Of a stretch of DNA of 64,000 bases, positions 24,963-39,100 are shown one piece after another; position 1 is the first letter of the stretch, and each line of letters opens with the position of its first letter. This DNA is from Prosopocoilus inquinatus. Lineage: Eukaryota; Arthropoda; Insecta; Coleoptera; Lucanidae. Made by a program: the position numbers and the translations under genes. The stretch is from contig JAYKNF010000043.1 of the NCBI GenBank assembly GCA_036172665.1, positions 124,001 to 188,000 on the forward strand, read 5' to 3'. Below the pieces are notes generated by a model. It saw nothing but the letters and a program-made list of their open reading frames with translations. It was not told the DNA's origin and made no database searches.

Positions 24963-27495
24963 ACGAAACAACACGTATTAGCGTTGTTCCTGTGATGTAT
25001 CTAATCGATCCTTACTCATCTATAATGTTATTTGGCGTTTCGATAGACTCCAGTAACTTTGATGTGAGATACGAAGTTCTCGGACGCAGCTGAAGCTGGA
25101 AATAATTTTAAATGAAACAACACGTATTAGCGTTGTTCCTGTGATGTATCTAATCGATCCTTACTCATCTATCATGTTATTTGGCGTTTCGATGGACTCC
25201 AGTAGCTCTGATGTGAGATACGACGTTTTCGGACGCAGCAGAAGCTGGAAATAGTTTTAAACGAAACAACACGCATTAGCGTTGTTCCTGTGATGTATCT
25301 AATCGATCCTTACTTATCTAACATGTTATTTGACGTTTGGATGGACTCCAGTAAGTCTGATGTGAGATACAAAGTTTTTGGACGCAGCAGGAGCTGGAAA
25401 TAGTTTTAAACGAAACAACACGAATTAGCGTTGTTCCTGTGATGTATCTAAACGATCCTTACTTATCTATCATGTTATTTGGCTTTTCGATGGACTCCAG
25501 TAACTCTGATGTGAGATACGAAGTTTTCGGACGCATCAGAAGCTGGAAATAGTTTTAAACGAAACAACACGCATTAGCGATGTTCCTGTGATGTATCTAA
25601 ACGATCCTTACTCATCTATCATGTTATTTGACGTTTGGACGGACTCCAGTAACTCTGATGAGAGATACAAAGTTCTCGGACGCAGTAGAAGCTGGAAATA
25701 GTTTTGACCGAAACAACACGCATTAGCGTTGTTCCTGTGATGTATCTAATCGATCCTTACTCATCTATCATGTTATTTGACGTTTGGATGTACTCTAGGA
25801 ACTCTGATGTGAGATACAAAGATATCGGACGCAGCAGAAGCTGGAAATAGTTTTGAACGAAACAACACCTATTAGCGTTGTTCCTGTGATGTATCTAAAC
25901 GATCCTTACTTATCTAACATGTTATTTGACGTTTGGATGGACTCCAGTAAGTCTGATGTGAGATACAAAGTTTTGGGACGCAGCAGGAGCTGGAAATAGT
26001 TTTAAACGAAACAACACGTATTAGCGTTGTTCCTGTGATGTATCTAATCGATCCTTACTCATCTATCATGTTATTTGACGTTTGGACGGACTCCAGTAAC
26101 TCTGATGAGAGATTCAAATTTCTCGGACGCAGTAGAAGCTGGAAATAGTTTTGAACGAAACAACACGTATTAGCGTTGTTCCTGTGATGTATCTAAACGA
26201 TCCTTACTTATCTAACATGTTATTTAACGTTTGGATGGACTCCAGTAAGTCTGATGTGTGATACAAAGTTTTTGGACGCAGCAGGAGCTGGAAATAGTTT
26301 TAAACGAAACAACACATATTAGCGTTGTTCCTGTGCTGTATCTAATCGATCCTTACTTATCTATCATGTTATTTGACGTTTGGACGGACTCCAGTAACTC
26401 TGATGAGAGATTCAAATTTCTCGGACGCAGTAGAAGCTGGAAATAGTTTTGAACGAAACAACACGTATTAGCGTTGTTCCTGTGATGTATCTAAACGATC
26501 CTTACTTATCTAACATGTTATTTAACGTTTGGATGGACTCCAGTAAGTCTGATGTGAGATACAAAGTTTTTGGACGCAGCAGGAGCTGGAAATAGTTTTA
26601 AACGAAACAACACATATTAGCGTTGTTCCTGTGCTGTATCTAATCGATCCTTACTCATCTATCATGTTATTTGACGTTTGGACGGACTCCAGTAACTCTG
26701 ATGAGAGATACAAAGTTCTCGGACGCAGTAGAAGCTGGAAATAGTTTTGACCGAAACAACACGCATTAGCGTTGTTCCTGTGATGTATCTAATCGATCCT
26801 TACTCATATATCATGTTATTTGACGTTTGGATGTACTCTAGGAACTCTGATGTGAGATACAAAGATATCGGACGCAGCAGAAGCTGGAAATAGTTTTGAA
26901 CGAAACAACAACTATTAGCGTTGTTCCTGTGATGTATCTAAACGATCCTTACTTATCTAACATGTTATTTGACGTTTGGATGGACTCCAGTAAGTCTGAT
27001 GTGAGATACAAAGTTTTGGGACGCAGCAGGAGCTGGAAATAGTTTTAAACGAAACAACACGTATTAGCGTTGTTCCTGTGATGTATCTAATCGATCCTTA
27101 CTCATCTATCATGTTATTTGACGTTTGGATGGGCTCCAGTAACTCTGATGAGAGATACAAAGATTTCGGACGCAGCAGAAGCTGGAAATAGTTTTGAACG
27201 AAACAACACCTATTAGCGTTGTTCCTGTGATGTATCTAAACGATCCTTACTTATCTAACATGTTATTTGACGTTTGGATGGACACCAGTATCCCTGATGT
27301 GAGATACGAAGTTCTCGGACGCAGCAGAAGCTGGAAATAGTTTTAAACGAAACAACACGTATTAGCGTTGTTCCTGTGATGTATCTAATCGATCCTTACT
27401 CATCTATCATGTTATTTGACGTTTGGACGGACTCCAGTAACTCTGATGAGAGATTCAAAGTTCTCGGACGCAGTAGAAGCTGGAAATAGTTTTAA
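24963..27495. repeat. 17-monomer higher-order repeat B, copy 2
   Basis: Immediate tandem copy of 22,430-24,962. The near-perfect identity marks it as one of the most recent amplification events in the window. At 27,528 the sequence switches from GTGATG to GTGCTG and enters the next domain. Confidence 0.9.
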
Positions 27496-27639
27496 ACGAA
27501 ACAACACGTATTAGCGTTGTTCCTGTGCTGTATCTAATCGATCCTTACTCATATATCATGTTACTTGGCGTTTCGATGGACTCCAGTAGCTCTGATGTGA
27601 GATACGACGTTTTCGGACGCAGCAGAAGCTGGAAATAGT

Positions 27640-27937
27640 TTTAAACGAAACAACACGTATTAGCGTTGTTCCTGTGATGTATCTAATCGATCCTTACTTA
27701 TCTATCATGTTATTTGACGTTTCGATGCACTCCAGTAACTCTGATGTGAGATACGACGTTTTCGGACGCAGCAGAAGCTGGAAATAGTTTTAAACGAAAC
27801 AACACGTATTAGCGTTGTTCCTGTGATGTATCTAATCGATCCTTACTTATCTATCATGTTATTTGACGTTTCGATGCACTCCAGTAACTCTGATGTGAGA
27901 TACGACGTTTTCGGACGCAGCAGAAGCTGGAAATAGT
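27640..27937. repeat. Identical adjacent monomer pair
   Basis: Two neighbouring monomers carry the same private GATGCACTCC variant (GCACTCC at 27,727 and 27,876, 149 bp apart), and the surrounding bases agree. This is a single-unit tandem duplication. It lies between higher-order repeat B and the growing-unit domain. Confidence 0.8.
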
Positions 27938-28979
27938 TTTAAACGAAACAACACGTATTAGCGTTGTTCCTGTGATGTATCTAATCGATCCTTACTCATC
28001 TATCATGTTATTTGACGTTTGGATGGGCTCCAGTAACTCTGATGAGAGATACAAAGATTTCGGACGCAGCAGAAGCTGGAAATAGTTTTAAACGAAACAA
28101 CACGTATTAGCGTTGTTCCTGTGCTGTATCTAATCGATCCTTACTTATCTATCATGTTATTTGACGTTTCGATGGACTCCAGTAGCTCTGATGTGAGATA
28201 CGACGTTTTCGGACGCAGCAGAAGCTGGAAATAGTTTTAAACGAAACAACACGCATTAGCGTTGTTCCTGTGATGTATCTAATCGATCCTTACTCATCTA
28301 TCATGTTACTTGGCGTTTCGATGGACTCCAGTAGCTCTGATGTGAGATACGACGTTTTCGGACGCAGCAGAAGCTGGAAATAGATTTGAACGAAACAACA
28401 CGTATTAGCGTTGTTCCTGTGCTGTATCTAATAGATCCTTACTTATCTATCATGTTATTTGACGTTTGGATGGACTCCAGTAACTCTAATGTGAGATACG
28501 AATTTCTCGGACGCAGCAGAAGCTGGAAATAGTTCTAAACGAAACACCACGTATTAGCGTTGTTCCTGTGATATATCTAATCGATCCTTACTTATCTATC
28601 ATGTTATTTGACGTTTCGATGGACTCCAGTAGCTCTGATGTGAGATACGACGTTTTCGGACGCAGCAGAAGCTGGAAATAGTTTTAAACGAAACAACACG
28701 CATTAGCGTTGTTCCTGTGATGTATCTAATCGATCCTTACTCATCTATAATGTTATTTGGCGTTTCGATAGACTCCAGTAACTTTGATGTGAGATACGAA
28801 ATTCTCGGACGCAGCTGAAGCTGGAAATAATTTTAAATGAAACAACACGTAGTAGCGTTGTTCCTGTGATGTGTCTAATCGATCCTTACTCATCTATCAT
28901 GTTATTTGGCGTTTCGATGGACTCCAGTAGCTCTGATGTGAGATACGACGTTTTCGGACGCAGCAGAAGCTGGAAATAG

Positions 28980-28995
28980 TTTTAAACGAAAAACA
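28980..28995. other. 1-bp deletion within a monomer
   Basis: The usual AAACGAAACAACACGCAT reads AAACGAAAAACACGCAT here, one base shorter. The anchor register shifts from 0 to -1 between 28,521 and 29,116. This is the first length change in the window. Confidence 0.85.
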
Positions 28996-29574
28996 CGCAT
29001 TAGCGTTGTTCCTGTGCTGTATCTAATCGATCTTTACTCAACTATCATGTTATTTGGCGTTTCGATGGACTCCAGTAGCTCTGATGTGAGATACGACGTT
29101 TTCGGACGCAGCAGAAGCTGGAAATAGTTTTAAACGAAACAACACGCATTAGCGTTGTTCCTGTGATGTATCTAATCTATCCTTACTCATCTATCATGCT
29201 ATTTGGCGTTTCGATGGACTCCAGTAGCTCTGATGTGAGATACGACGTTTTCGGACGCAGCAGAAGCTGGAAATAGTTTTAAACGAAACAACACGCATTA
29301 GCGTTGTTCCTGTGATGTATCTAATCGATCCTTACTCATCTATCATGCTATTTGGCGTTTCGATGGACTCCAGTAACTTTGATGTGAGATACGAAGTTCT
29401 CGGACGCAGCTGAAGCTGGAAATAGTTTTAAACGAAACAACACGTATTAGCGTTGTTCCTGTGCTGTATCTAATCGATCCTTACTTATCTATCATGTTAT
29501 TTGACGTTTGGATGGACTCCAGTAACTCTAATGTGAGATACGAAATTTTCGGACGCAGCAGAAGCTGGAAATAG

Positions 29575-32560
29575 TTTTAAACGAAACAACACCTATTAGC
29601 GATGTTCCTGTGATGTATCTAATCGATCCTTACTCATCTATCATGTTATTTTACGTTTGGACGGACTCCAGTATCTCTGATGAGAGATACAAAGATTTCG
29701 GACGCAGCAGAAGCTGGAAATAGTTTTGAACGAAAGAACACCTATTAGCGATGTTCCTGTGATGTATCTAATCGATCCTTACTCATCTATCATGTTATTT
29801 TACGTTTGGATGGACTCCAGTAACTCTGATGTGAGATACAATGTTTTTGGACGCAGCAGAAGCTGGAAATAGTTTTGAACGAAACAACACGTACTAGCGT
29901 TGTTCCTGTGATGTATCTAATCGATCCTTACTCATCTATAATGTTATTTGGCGTTTCGATAGACTCCAGTAACTTTGATGTGAGATACGACGTTTTCGGA
30001 CGCAGCAGAAGCTGGAAATAGTTTTAAACGAAACAACACGCATTAGCGTTGTTCCTGTGATGTATCTAATCGATCCTTACTCATCTATCATGTTATTTGG
30101 CGTTTCGATGGACTCCAGTAGCTCTGATGTGAGATACGACGTTTTCGGACGCAGCAGAAGCTGGAAATAGTTTTAAACGAAACAACACGCATTAGCGTTG
30201 TTCCTGTGATGTATCTAATCTATCCTTACTTAGCTATCATGTTATTTGACGTTCGGATGGACTCCAGTAACCCTGATTTGAGATACGAAGTTCTCGGACG
30301 CAGCTGAAGCTAGAAATAGTTTTAAACGAAACCACACGCATTAGCGTTGTTCCTGTGATGTATCTAATCGATCCTTACTTATCTATCATGTTATTTGACG
30401 TTTGGATGGACACCAGTAACGCTGATGTGAGATACGAAGTTCTCGGACGCAGCAGAAGCTGGAAATAGTTTTAAACGAAACAACACGTATTAGCGTTGTT
30501 CCTGTGATATATCTAATCGATCCTTACTCATCTATCATGTTATTTGAAGTTTGGACGGACTCCAGTAACTCTGATGAGAGATTCAAAGTTCTCGGACGCT
30601 GTAGAAGCTGGAAATAGTTTTGAACGAAACAACACGTATTTGCGTTGTTCCTGTGATGTATCTAAACGATTCTTACTTATCTAACATGTTATTTGACGTT
30701 TGGATGGACTCCAGTAAGTCTGATGTGAGATACAAAGTTTTGGGACGCAGCAGGAGCTGGAAATAGTTTTAAACGAAACAACACGCATTATCGTTCTTCC
30801 TGTGATGTATCTAATCGATCCTTACTTATCTATCATCTTATTTGACGTTTGGATGGACTCCAGTAACCCTGACGTGAGATACGACGTTTTCGGACGCATC
30901 AGCAGCTGGAAATAGTTTTAAACGAAACAACACGTATTAGCGTTGTTCCTGTGATGTATCTAATCGATCCTTACTCATCTATCATGTTATTTGACGTTTG
31001 GATGGACTCCAGGAACTCTGATGTGAGATACAAAGATTTCGGACGCAGCAGAAGCTGGAAATAGTTTTGAACGAAACAACACGTATTAGCGTTGTTCCTG
31101 TGATGTTTCTAATCGATCCATACTTATCTACTATGTTATTTGACGTTTCGATGGACTCCAGTAACTATGATGTGAGATACGAAATTTTCGGACGCAGCAG
31201 AAGCTGGAAATAGTTTTAAACGAAACAACACGCATTAGCGTTGTTCCTGTGATGTATCTAATCGATCCTTACTTATCTATCATGTTATTTGACGTTTGGA
31301 TGGACTCCAGTAACTCTGATGAGAGATACAAAGATTTCGGACGCAGCAGAAGCTGGAAATAGTTTTGAACGAAACAACACCTATTAGCGTTGTTCCTGTG
31401 ATGCATCTAAACGATCCTTACTTATCTAACATGTTATTTGACGTTTGGATGGACTCCAGTAACTCTGATGTAAGATACAAAGATTTCGGACGCAGCAGAA
31501 GCTGGAAATAGTTTCAAACGAAACAACACGTATTAGCGCTGTTCCTGTGATGTATCTGTATCTAAACGATCCTTACTTATCTAACATGTTATTTGACGTT
31601 TGGATGGACTCCAGTAAGTCTGATGTGAGATACAAAGTTTTTGGACGCAGCAGGAGCTGGAAATAGTTATAAACGAAACAACACGTATTAGCGTTGTTCC
31701 TGTGCTGTATCTAATCGATCCTTACTCATATATCATGTTATTTGGCGTTTCGATGGACTCCAGTAGCTCTGATGTGAGATACGACGTTTTCGGACGCAGC
31801 AGAAGCTGGAAATAGTTTTAAACTAAACAACACGCATTAGCGTTGTTCCTGTGCTGTATCTAATCGATCCTTACTCATCTATCATGCTATTTGGCGTTTC
31901 GATGGACTCCAGTAGCTCTGATGTGAGATACGACGTTTTCGGACGCAGCAGAAGCTGGAAATAGTTTTGAACGAAACAACACGTATTAGCGTTGTTCCTG
32001 TGCTGTATCTAAACGATCCTTACTTTTCTAACATGTTATTTGACGTTTGGATGGACTCCAGTAAGTCTGATGTGAGATACAAAGTTTTTGGACGCAGCAG
32101 GAGCTGGAAATAGTTTTAAACGAAACAACACGTATTAGCGTTGTTCCTGTGCTGTATCTAATCGATCCTTACTCATCTATCATGCTATTTGGCGTTTCGA
32201 TGGACTCCAGTAGCTCTGATGTGAGATACGACGTTTTCGGACGCAGCAGAAGCTGGAAATAGTTTTAAACGAAACAACACGCATTAGCGTTGTTCCTGTG
32301 ATGTATCTAATCGATCCTTACTCATCTATCATGCTATTTGGCGTTTCGATGGACTCCAGTAACTTTGATGTGAGATACGAAGTTCTCGGACGCAGCTGAA
32401 GCTGGAAATAGTTTTAAACGAAACAACACGTATTAGCGTTGTTCCTGTGCTGTATCTAATCGATCCTTACTTATCTATCATGTTATTTGACGTTTGGATG
32501 GACTCCAGTAACTCTAATGTGAGATACGAAATTTTCGGACGCAGCAGAAGCTGGAAATAG
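29575..32560. repeat. Higher-order repeat C, unit 1 (20 monomers)
   Basis: Units of this family are delimited here by TTTTAAACGA followed by AACAACACCT, at 29,575, 32,561, 36,141, 40,021 and 43,901. Unit 1 is 2,986 bp: 20 monomers plus a 6-bp insertion. It shares with later units the TTATTTTACG monomers, the CTTAGCTATC monomer (30,230) and the TATCTG insertion (31,553), but lacks several monomers found in units 2-4. Confidence 0.8.
31553..31564. other. 6-bp tandem insertion (TATCTG), copy 1
   Basis: GATGTATCTAAACG is expanded to GATGTATCTGTATCTAAACG, a tandem duplication of six bases. The register moves from -1 to +5 between 31,500 and 31,655. The same insertion recurs at 34,835, 38,715 and 42,595, each time after a GTTTCAAACG monomer, so it is inherited through unit duplication and was not created four times. 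Confidence 0.9.
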
Positions 32561-33849
32561 TTTTAAACGAAACAACACCTATTAGCGATGTTCCTGTGAT
32601 GTATCTAATCGATCCTTACTCATCTATCATGTTATTTTACGTTTGGACGGGCTCCAGTATCTCTGATGAGAGATACAAAGATTTCGGACGCAGCAGAAGC
32701 TGGAAATAGTTTTGAACGAAAGAACACCTATTAGCGATGTTCCTGTGATGTATCTAATCGATCCTTACTCATCTATCATGTTATTTTACGTTTGGATGGA
32801 CTCCAGTAACTCTGATGTGAGATACAATGTTTTTGGACGCAGCAGAAGCTGGAAATAGTTTTGAACGAAACAACACGTACTAGCGTTGTTCCTGTGATGT
32901 ATCTAATCGATCCTTACTCATCTATAATGTTATTTGGCGTTTCGATAGACTCCAGTAACTTTGATGTGAGATACGAAGTTCTCGGACGCAGCTGAAGCTG
33001 GAAATAGTTTTAAATGAAACAACACGTATTAGCGTTGTTCCTGTGATGTATCTAATCGATCCTTACTCATCTATCATGTTATTTGGCGTTTCGATGGACT
33101 CCAGTAGCTCTGATGTGAGATACGACGTTTTCGGACGCAGCAGAAGCTGGAAATAGTTTTAAACGAAACAACACGCATTAGCGTTGTTCCTGTGATGTAT
33201 CTAATCGATCCTTACTTATCTAACATGTTATTTGACGTTTGGATGGACTCCAGCAACTCTGATGTAAGATACGACGTTTTCGGACGCAGCAGAAGCTGGA
33301 AATAGTTTTAAACGAAACAACACGCATTAGCGTTGTTCCTGTGATGTATCTAATCGATCCTTACTTATCTATCATGTTACTTGGCGTTTCGATGGACTCC
33401 AGTAGCTCTGATGTGAGATACGACGTTTTCGGACGCAGCAGAAGCTGGAAATAGTTTTAAACGAAACAACACGCATTAGCGTTGTTCCTGTGATGTATCT
33501 AATCTATCCTTACTTAGCTATCATGTTATTTGACGTTTGGATGGACTCCAGTAACCCTGATTTGAGATACGAAGTTCTCGGACGCAGCTGAAGCTAGAAA
33601 TAGTTTTAAACGAAACAACACGCATTAGCGTTGTTCCTGTGATGTATCTAATCGATCCTTACTTATCTATCATGTTATTTGACGTTTGGATGGACACCAG
33701 TAACGCTGATGTGAGATACGAAGTTCTCGGACGCAGCAGAAGCTGGAAATAGTTTTAAACGAAACAACACGTATTAGCGTTGTTCCTGTGATATATCTAA
33801 TCGATCCTTACTCATCTATCATGTTATTTGAAGTTTGGACGGACTCCAG

Positions 33850-33862
33850 TAACTGATGAGAG
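33850..33862. other. 2-bp deletion within a monomer
   Basis: CCAGTAACTCTGATGAG reads CCAGTAACTGATGAG here, a loss of one CT. The corresponding monomers in units 1, 3 and 4 (near 30,565, 37,730 and 41,610) are intact, so this change is private to unit 2. Confidence 0.85.
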
Positions 33863-34834
33863 ATTCAAAGTTCTCGGACGCTGTAGAAGCTGGAAATAGT
33901 TTTGAACGAAACAACACGTATTTGCGTTGTTCCTGTGATGTATCTAAACGATTCTTACTTATCTAACATGTTATTTGACGTTTGGATGGACTCCAGTAAG
34001 TCTGATGTAAGATACAAAGTTTTGGGACGCAGCAGGAGCTGGAAATAGTTTTAAACGAAACAACACGCATTATCGTTCTTCCCGTGATGTATCTAATCGA
34101 TCCTTACTTATCTATCATCTTATTTGACGTTTGGATGGACTCCAATAACCCTGACGTGAGATACGACGTTTTCGGACGCATCAGCAGCTGGAAATAGTTT
34201 TAAACGAAACAACACGTATTAGCGTTGTTCCTGTGATGTATCTAATCGATCCTTACTCATCTATCATGTTATTTGACGTTTGGATGGACTCCAGGAACTC
34301 TGATGTGAGATACAAAGATTTCGGACGCAGCAGAAGCTGGAAATAGTTTTGAACGAAACAACACGTATTAGCGTTGTTCCTGTGATGTTTCTAATCGATC
34401 CTTACTTATCTACTATGTTATTTGACGTTTCGATGGACTCCAGTAACTATGATGTGAGATACGAAATTTTCGGACGCAGCAGAAGCTGGAAATAGTTTTA
34501 AACGAAACAACACGCATTAGCGTTGTTCCTGTGATGTATCTAATCGATCCTTACTTATCTATCATGTTATTTGACGTTTGGATGGACTCCAGTAACTCTG
34601 ATGAGAGATACAAAGATTTCGGACGCAGCAGAAGCTGGAAATAGTTTTGAACGAAACAACACCTATTAGCGTTGTTCCTGTGATGCATCTAAACGATCCT
34701 TACTTATCTAACATGTTATTTGACGTTTGGATGGACTCCAGTAACTCTGATGTAAGATACAAAGATTTCGGACGCAGCAGAAGCTGGAAATAGTTTCAAA
34801 CGAAACAACACGTATTAGCGCTGTTCCTGTGATG

Positions 34835-34846
34835 TATCTGTATCTA
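34835..34846. other. 6-bp tandem insertion (TATCTG), copy 2
   Basis: Same insertion as at 31,553, 22 monomers later. Both copies sit after a GCGCTGTTCC variant, which units 3 and 4 lack (they read GCGTTGTTCC), so units 1 and 2 share one state and units 3 and 4 another. Confidence 0.9.
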
Positions 34847-36140
34847 AACGATCCTTACTTATCTAACATGTTATTTGACGTTTGGATGGACTCCAGTAAG
34901 TCTGATGTGAGATACAAAGTTTTTGGACGCAGCAGGAGCTGGAAATAGTTTTAAACGAAACAACACGTATTAGCGTTGTTCCTGTGCTGTATCTAATCGA
35001 TCCTTACTCATATATCATGTTATTTGGCGTTTCGATGGACTCCAGTAGCTCTGATGTGAGATACGACGTTTTCGGACGCAGCAGAAGCTGGAAATAGTTT
35101 TAAACTAAACAACACGCATTAGCGTTGTTCCTGTGATGTATCTAATCGATCCTTGCTCATCTATCATGTTATTTGGCGTTTCGATGGACTCCAGTAGCTC
35201 TGATGTGAGATACGACGTTTTCGGCCGCAGCAGAATCTGGAAATAGTTTTAAACGAAACAACACGCATTAGCGTTGTTCCTGTGATGTATCTAATCGATC
35301 CTTACTCATCTATCATGTTATTTGGCGTTTCGATGGACTCCAGTAGCTCTGATGTGAGATACGACGTTTTCGGACGCAGCAGAAGCTGGAAATAGTTTTA
35401 AACGAAACAACACGTATTAGCGTTGTTCCTGTGATGTATCTAATCGATCCTTACTCATCTATCATGTTATTTGACGTTTGGATGGACTCCAGTAACTCTG
35501 ATGAGAGATATAAAGATTTCGGACGCAGCAGAAGCTGGAAATAGTTTTGAACGAAACAACACCTATTAGCGTTGTTCCTGTGATGTATCTAAACGATCCT
35601 TACTTATCTAACATGTTATTTGACGTTTGGATGGACTCCAGTAAGTCTGATGTGAGATACAAAGTTTTTGGACGCAGCAGGAGCTGGAAATAGTTTTAAA
35701 CGAAACAACACGTATTAGCGTTGTTCCTGTGCTGTATCTAATCGATCCTTACTCATCTATCATGCTATTTGGCGTTTCGATGGACTCCAGTAGCTCTGAT
35801 GTGAGATACGACGTTTTCGGACGCAGCAGAAGCTGGAAATAGCTTTAAACGAAACAACACGCATTAGCGTTGTTCCTGTGATGTATCTAATCGATCCTTA
35901 CTCATCTATCATGCTATTTGGCGTTTCGATGGACTCCAGTAACTTTGATGTGAGATACGAAGTTCTCGGACGCAGCTGAAGCTGGAAATAGTTTTAAACC
36001 AAACAACACGTATTAGCGTTGTTCCTGTGCTGTATCTAATCGATCCTTACTTATCTATCATGTTATTTGACGTTTGGATGGACTCCAGTATCTCTAATGT
36101 GAGATACGAAATTTTCGGACGCAGCAGAAGCTGGAAATAG

Positions 36141-39100
36141 TTTTAAACGAAACAACACCTATTAGCGATGTTCCTGTGATGTATCTAATCGATCCTTACT
36201 CATCTATCATGTTATTTTACGTTTGGATGGACTCCAGTATCTCTGATGAGAGATACAAAGATTTCGGACGCAGCAGAAACTGGAAATAGTTTTGAACGAA
36301 ACAACACCTATTAGCGATGTTCCTGTGATGTATCTAATCGATCCTTACTCATCTATCATGTTATTTTACGTTTGGATGGACTCCAGTAACTCTGATGTGA
36401 GATACAATGTTTTTGGACGCAGCAGAAGCTGGAAATAGTTTTGAACGAAACAACACGTATTAGCGTTGTTCCTGTGATGTATCTAATCGATCCTTACTCA
36501 TCTATAATGTTATTTGGCGTTTCGATAGACTCCAGTAACTTTGATGTGAGATACGAAGTTCTCGGACGCAGCTGAAGCTGGAAATAATTTTAAATGAAAC
36601 AACACGTATTAGCGTTGTTCCTGTGATGTGTCTAATCGATCCTTACTCATCTATCATGTTATTTGGCGTTTCGATAGACTCCAGTAGCTCTGATGTGAGA
36701 TACGACGTTTTCGGACGCAGCAGAAGCTGGAAATAGTTTTAAACGAAACAACAAGCATTAGCGTTGTTCCTGTGCTGTATCTAATCGATCCTTACTCATC
36801 TATCATGTTATTTGGCGTTTCGATGGACTCCAGTAGCTCTGATGTGAGATACGACGTTTTCGGACGCAGCAGAAGCTGGAAATAGTTTTAAACGAAACAA
36901 CACGCATTAGCGTTGTTCCTGTGATGTATCTAATCTATCCTTACTCATCTATCATGTTATTTGGCGTTTCGATGGACTCCAGTAACTTTGATGTGAGATA
37001 CGAAGTTCTCGGACGCAGCTGAAGCTGGAAATAGTTTTAAATGAAACAACACGTATTAGCGTTGTTCCTGTGATGTATCTAATCGATCCTTACTCATCTC
37101 TCATGTTATTTGGCGTTTCGATGGACTCCAGTAGCTCTGATGTGAGATACGACGTTTTCGGACGCAGCAGAAGCTGGAAATAGTTTTAAACGAAACAACA
37201 CGCATTAGCGTTGTTCCTGTGATGTATCTAATCGATCCTTACTCATCTATCAAGTTACTTGGCGTTTCGATGAACTCCAGTAGCTCTGATGTGAGATACG
37301 ACGTTTTCGAACCCAGCAGAAGCTGGAAATAGTTTTAAACGAAACAACACGCATTAGCGTTGTTCCTGTGATGTATCTAATCTATCCTTACTTAGCTATC
37401 ATGTTATTTGACGTTTGGATGGACTCCAGTAACCCTGATTTGAGATACGAAGTTCTCGGACGCAGCTGAAGCTAGAAATAGTTTTAAACGAAACAACACG
37501 CATTAGCGTTGTTCCTGTGATGTATCTAATCGATCCTTACTTATCTATCATGTTATTTGACGTTTGGATGGACATAAGTAACGCTGATGTGAGATACGAA
37601 GTTCTCGGACGCAGCAGAAGCTGGAAATAGTTTTAAACGAAACAACACGTATTAGCGTTGTTCCTGTGATATATCTAATCGATCCTTACTCATCTATCAT
37701 GTTATTTGACGTTTGGACGGACTCCAGTAACTCTGATGAGAGATTCAAAGTTCTCGGACGCTGTAGAAGCTGGAAATAGTTTTGAACGAAACAACACGTA
37801 TTTGCGTTGTTCCTGTGATGTATCTAAACGATTCTTACTTATCTACTATGTTATTTGACGTTTCGATGGACTCCAGTAACTATGATGTGAGATAGGAAAT
37901 TTTCGGACGCAGCAGAAGCTGGAAATAGTTTTAAACGAAACAACACGCATTAGCGTTGTTCCTGTGATGTATCTAATCGATCCTTACTTATCTATCATCT
38001 TATTTGACGTTTGGATGGACTCCAGTAACCCTGACGTGAGATACGACGTTTTCGGAGGCAGCAGCAGCTGGAAGTAGTTTTAAACGAAACAACACGTATT
38101 AGCGTTGTTCCTGTGATGTATCTAATCGATCCTTACTCATCTATCATGTTATTTGACGTTTGGATGGACTCCAGGAACTCTGATGTGAGATACAAAGATT
38201 TCGGACGCAGCAGAAGCTGGAAATAGTTCTGAACGAAACAACACGTATTAGCGTTGTTCCTGTGATGTATCTAATCGATCCTTACTTATCTACTATGTTA
38301 TTTGACGTTTCGATGGACTCCAGTAACTATGATGTGAGATAGGAAATTTTCGGACGCAGCAGAAGCTGGAAATAGTTTTAAACGAAACAACACGCATTAG
38401 CGTTGTTCCTGTGATGTATCTAATCGATCCTTACTTATCTATCATGTTATTTGACGTTTGGATGGATTCCAGTAACTCTGATGAGAGATACAAAGATTTC
38501 GGACGCAGCAGAAGCTGGAAATAGTTTTGAACGAAACAACACCTATTAGCGTTGTTCCTGTGATGTATCTAAACGATCCTTACTTATCTAACATGTTATT
38601 TGACGTTTGGATGGACTCCAGTAACTCTGATGTAAGATACAAAGATTTCGGACGCAGCAGAAGCTGGAAATAGTTTCAAACGAAACAACACGTATTAGCG
38701 TTGTTCCTGTGATGTATCTGTATCTAAACGATCCTTACTTATCTAACATGTTATTTGACGTTTGGATGGACTCCAGTAAGTCTGATGTGAGATACAAAGT
38801 TTTTGGACGCAGCAGGAGCTGGAAATAGTTTTAAACGAAGCAACACGTATTAGCGTTGTTCCTGTGCTGTATCTAATCGATCCTTACTCATATATCATGT
38901 TATTTGGCGTTTCGATGGACTCCAGTAGCTCTGATGTGAGATACGACGTTTTCGGACGCAGCAGAAGCTGGAAATAGTTTTAAATTAAACAACACGCATT
39001 AGCGTTGTTCCTGTGATGTATCTAATCGATCCTTACTCATCTATCATGTTATTTGGCGTTTCGATGGACTCCAGTAGCTCTGATGTGAGATACGACGTTT

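Larger units (their letters stand above)
32561..36140. repeat. Higher-order repeat C, unit 2 (24 monomers)
   Basis: This unit is 3,580 bp: 24 monomers plus the 6-bp insertion and minus a 2-bp deletion near 33,854. Relative to unit 1 it has four extra monomers. The CTTAGCTATC marker (33,514) lies 22 monomers after that of unit 1, so added monomers fall on both sides of it. The GCCGCAGCAGAATCTGG monomer (35,224), absent from unit 1, appears here and in all later units. Confidence 0.8.
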
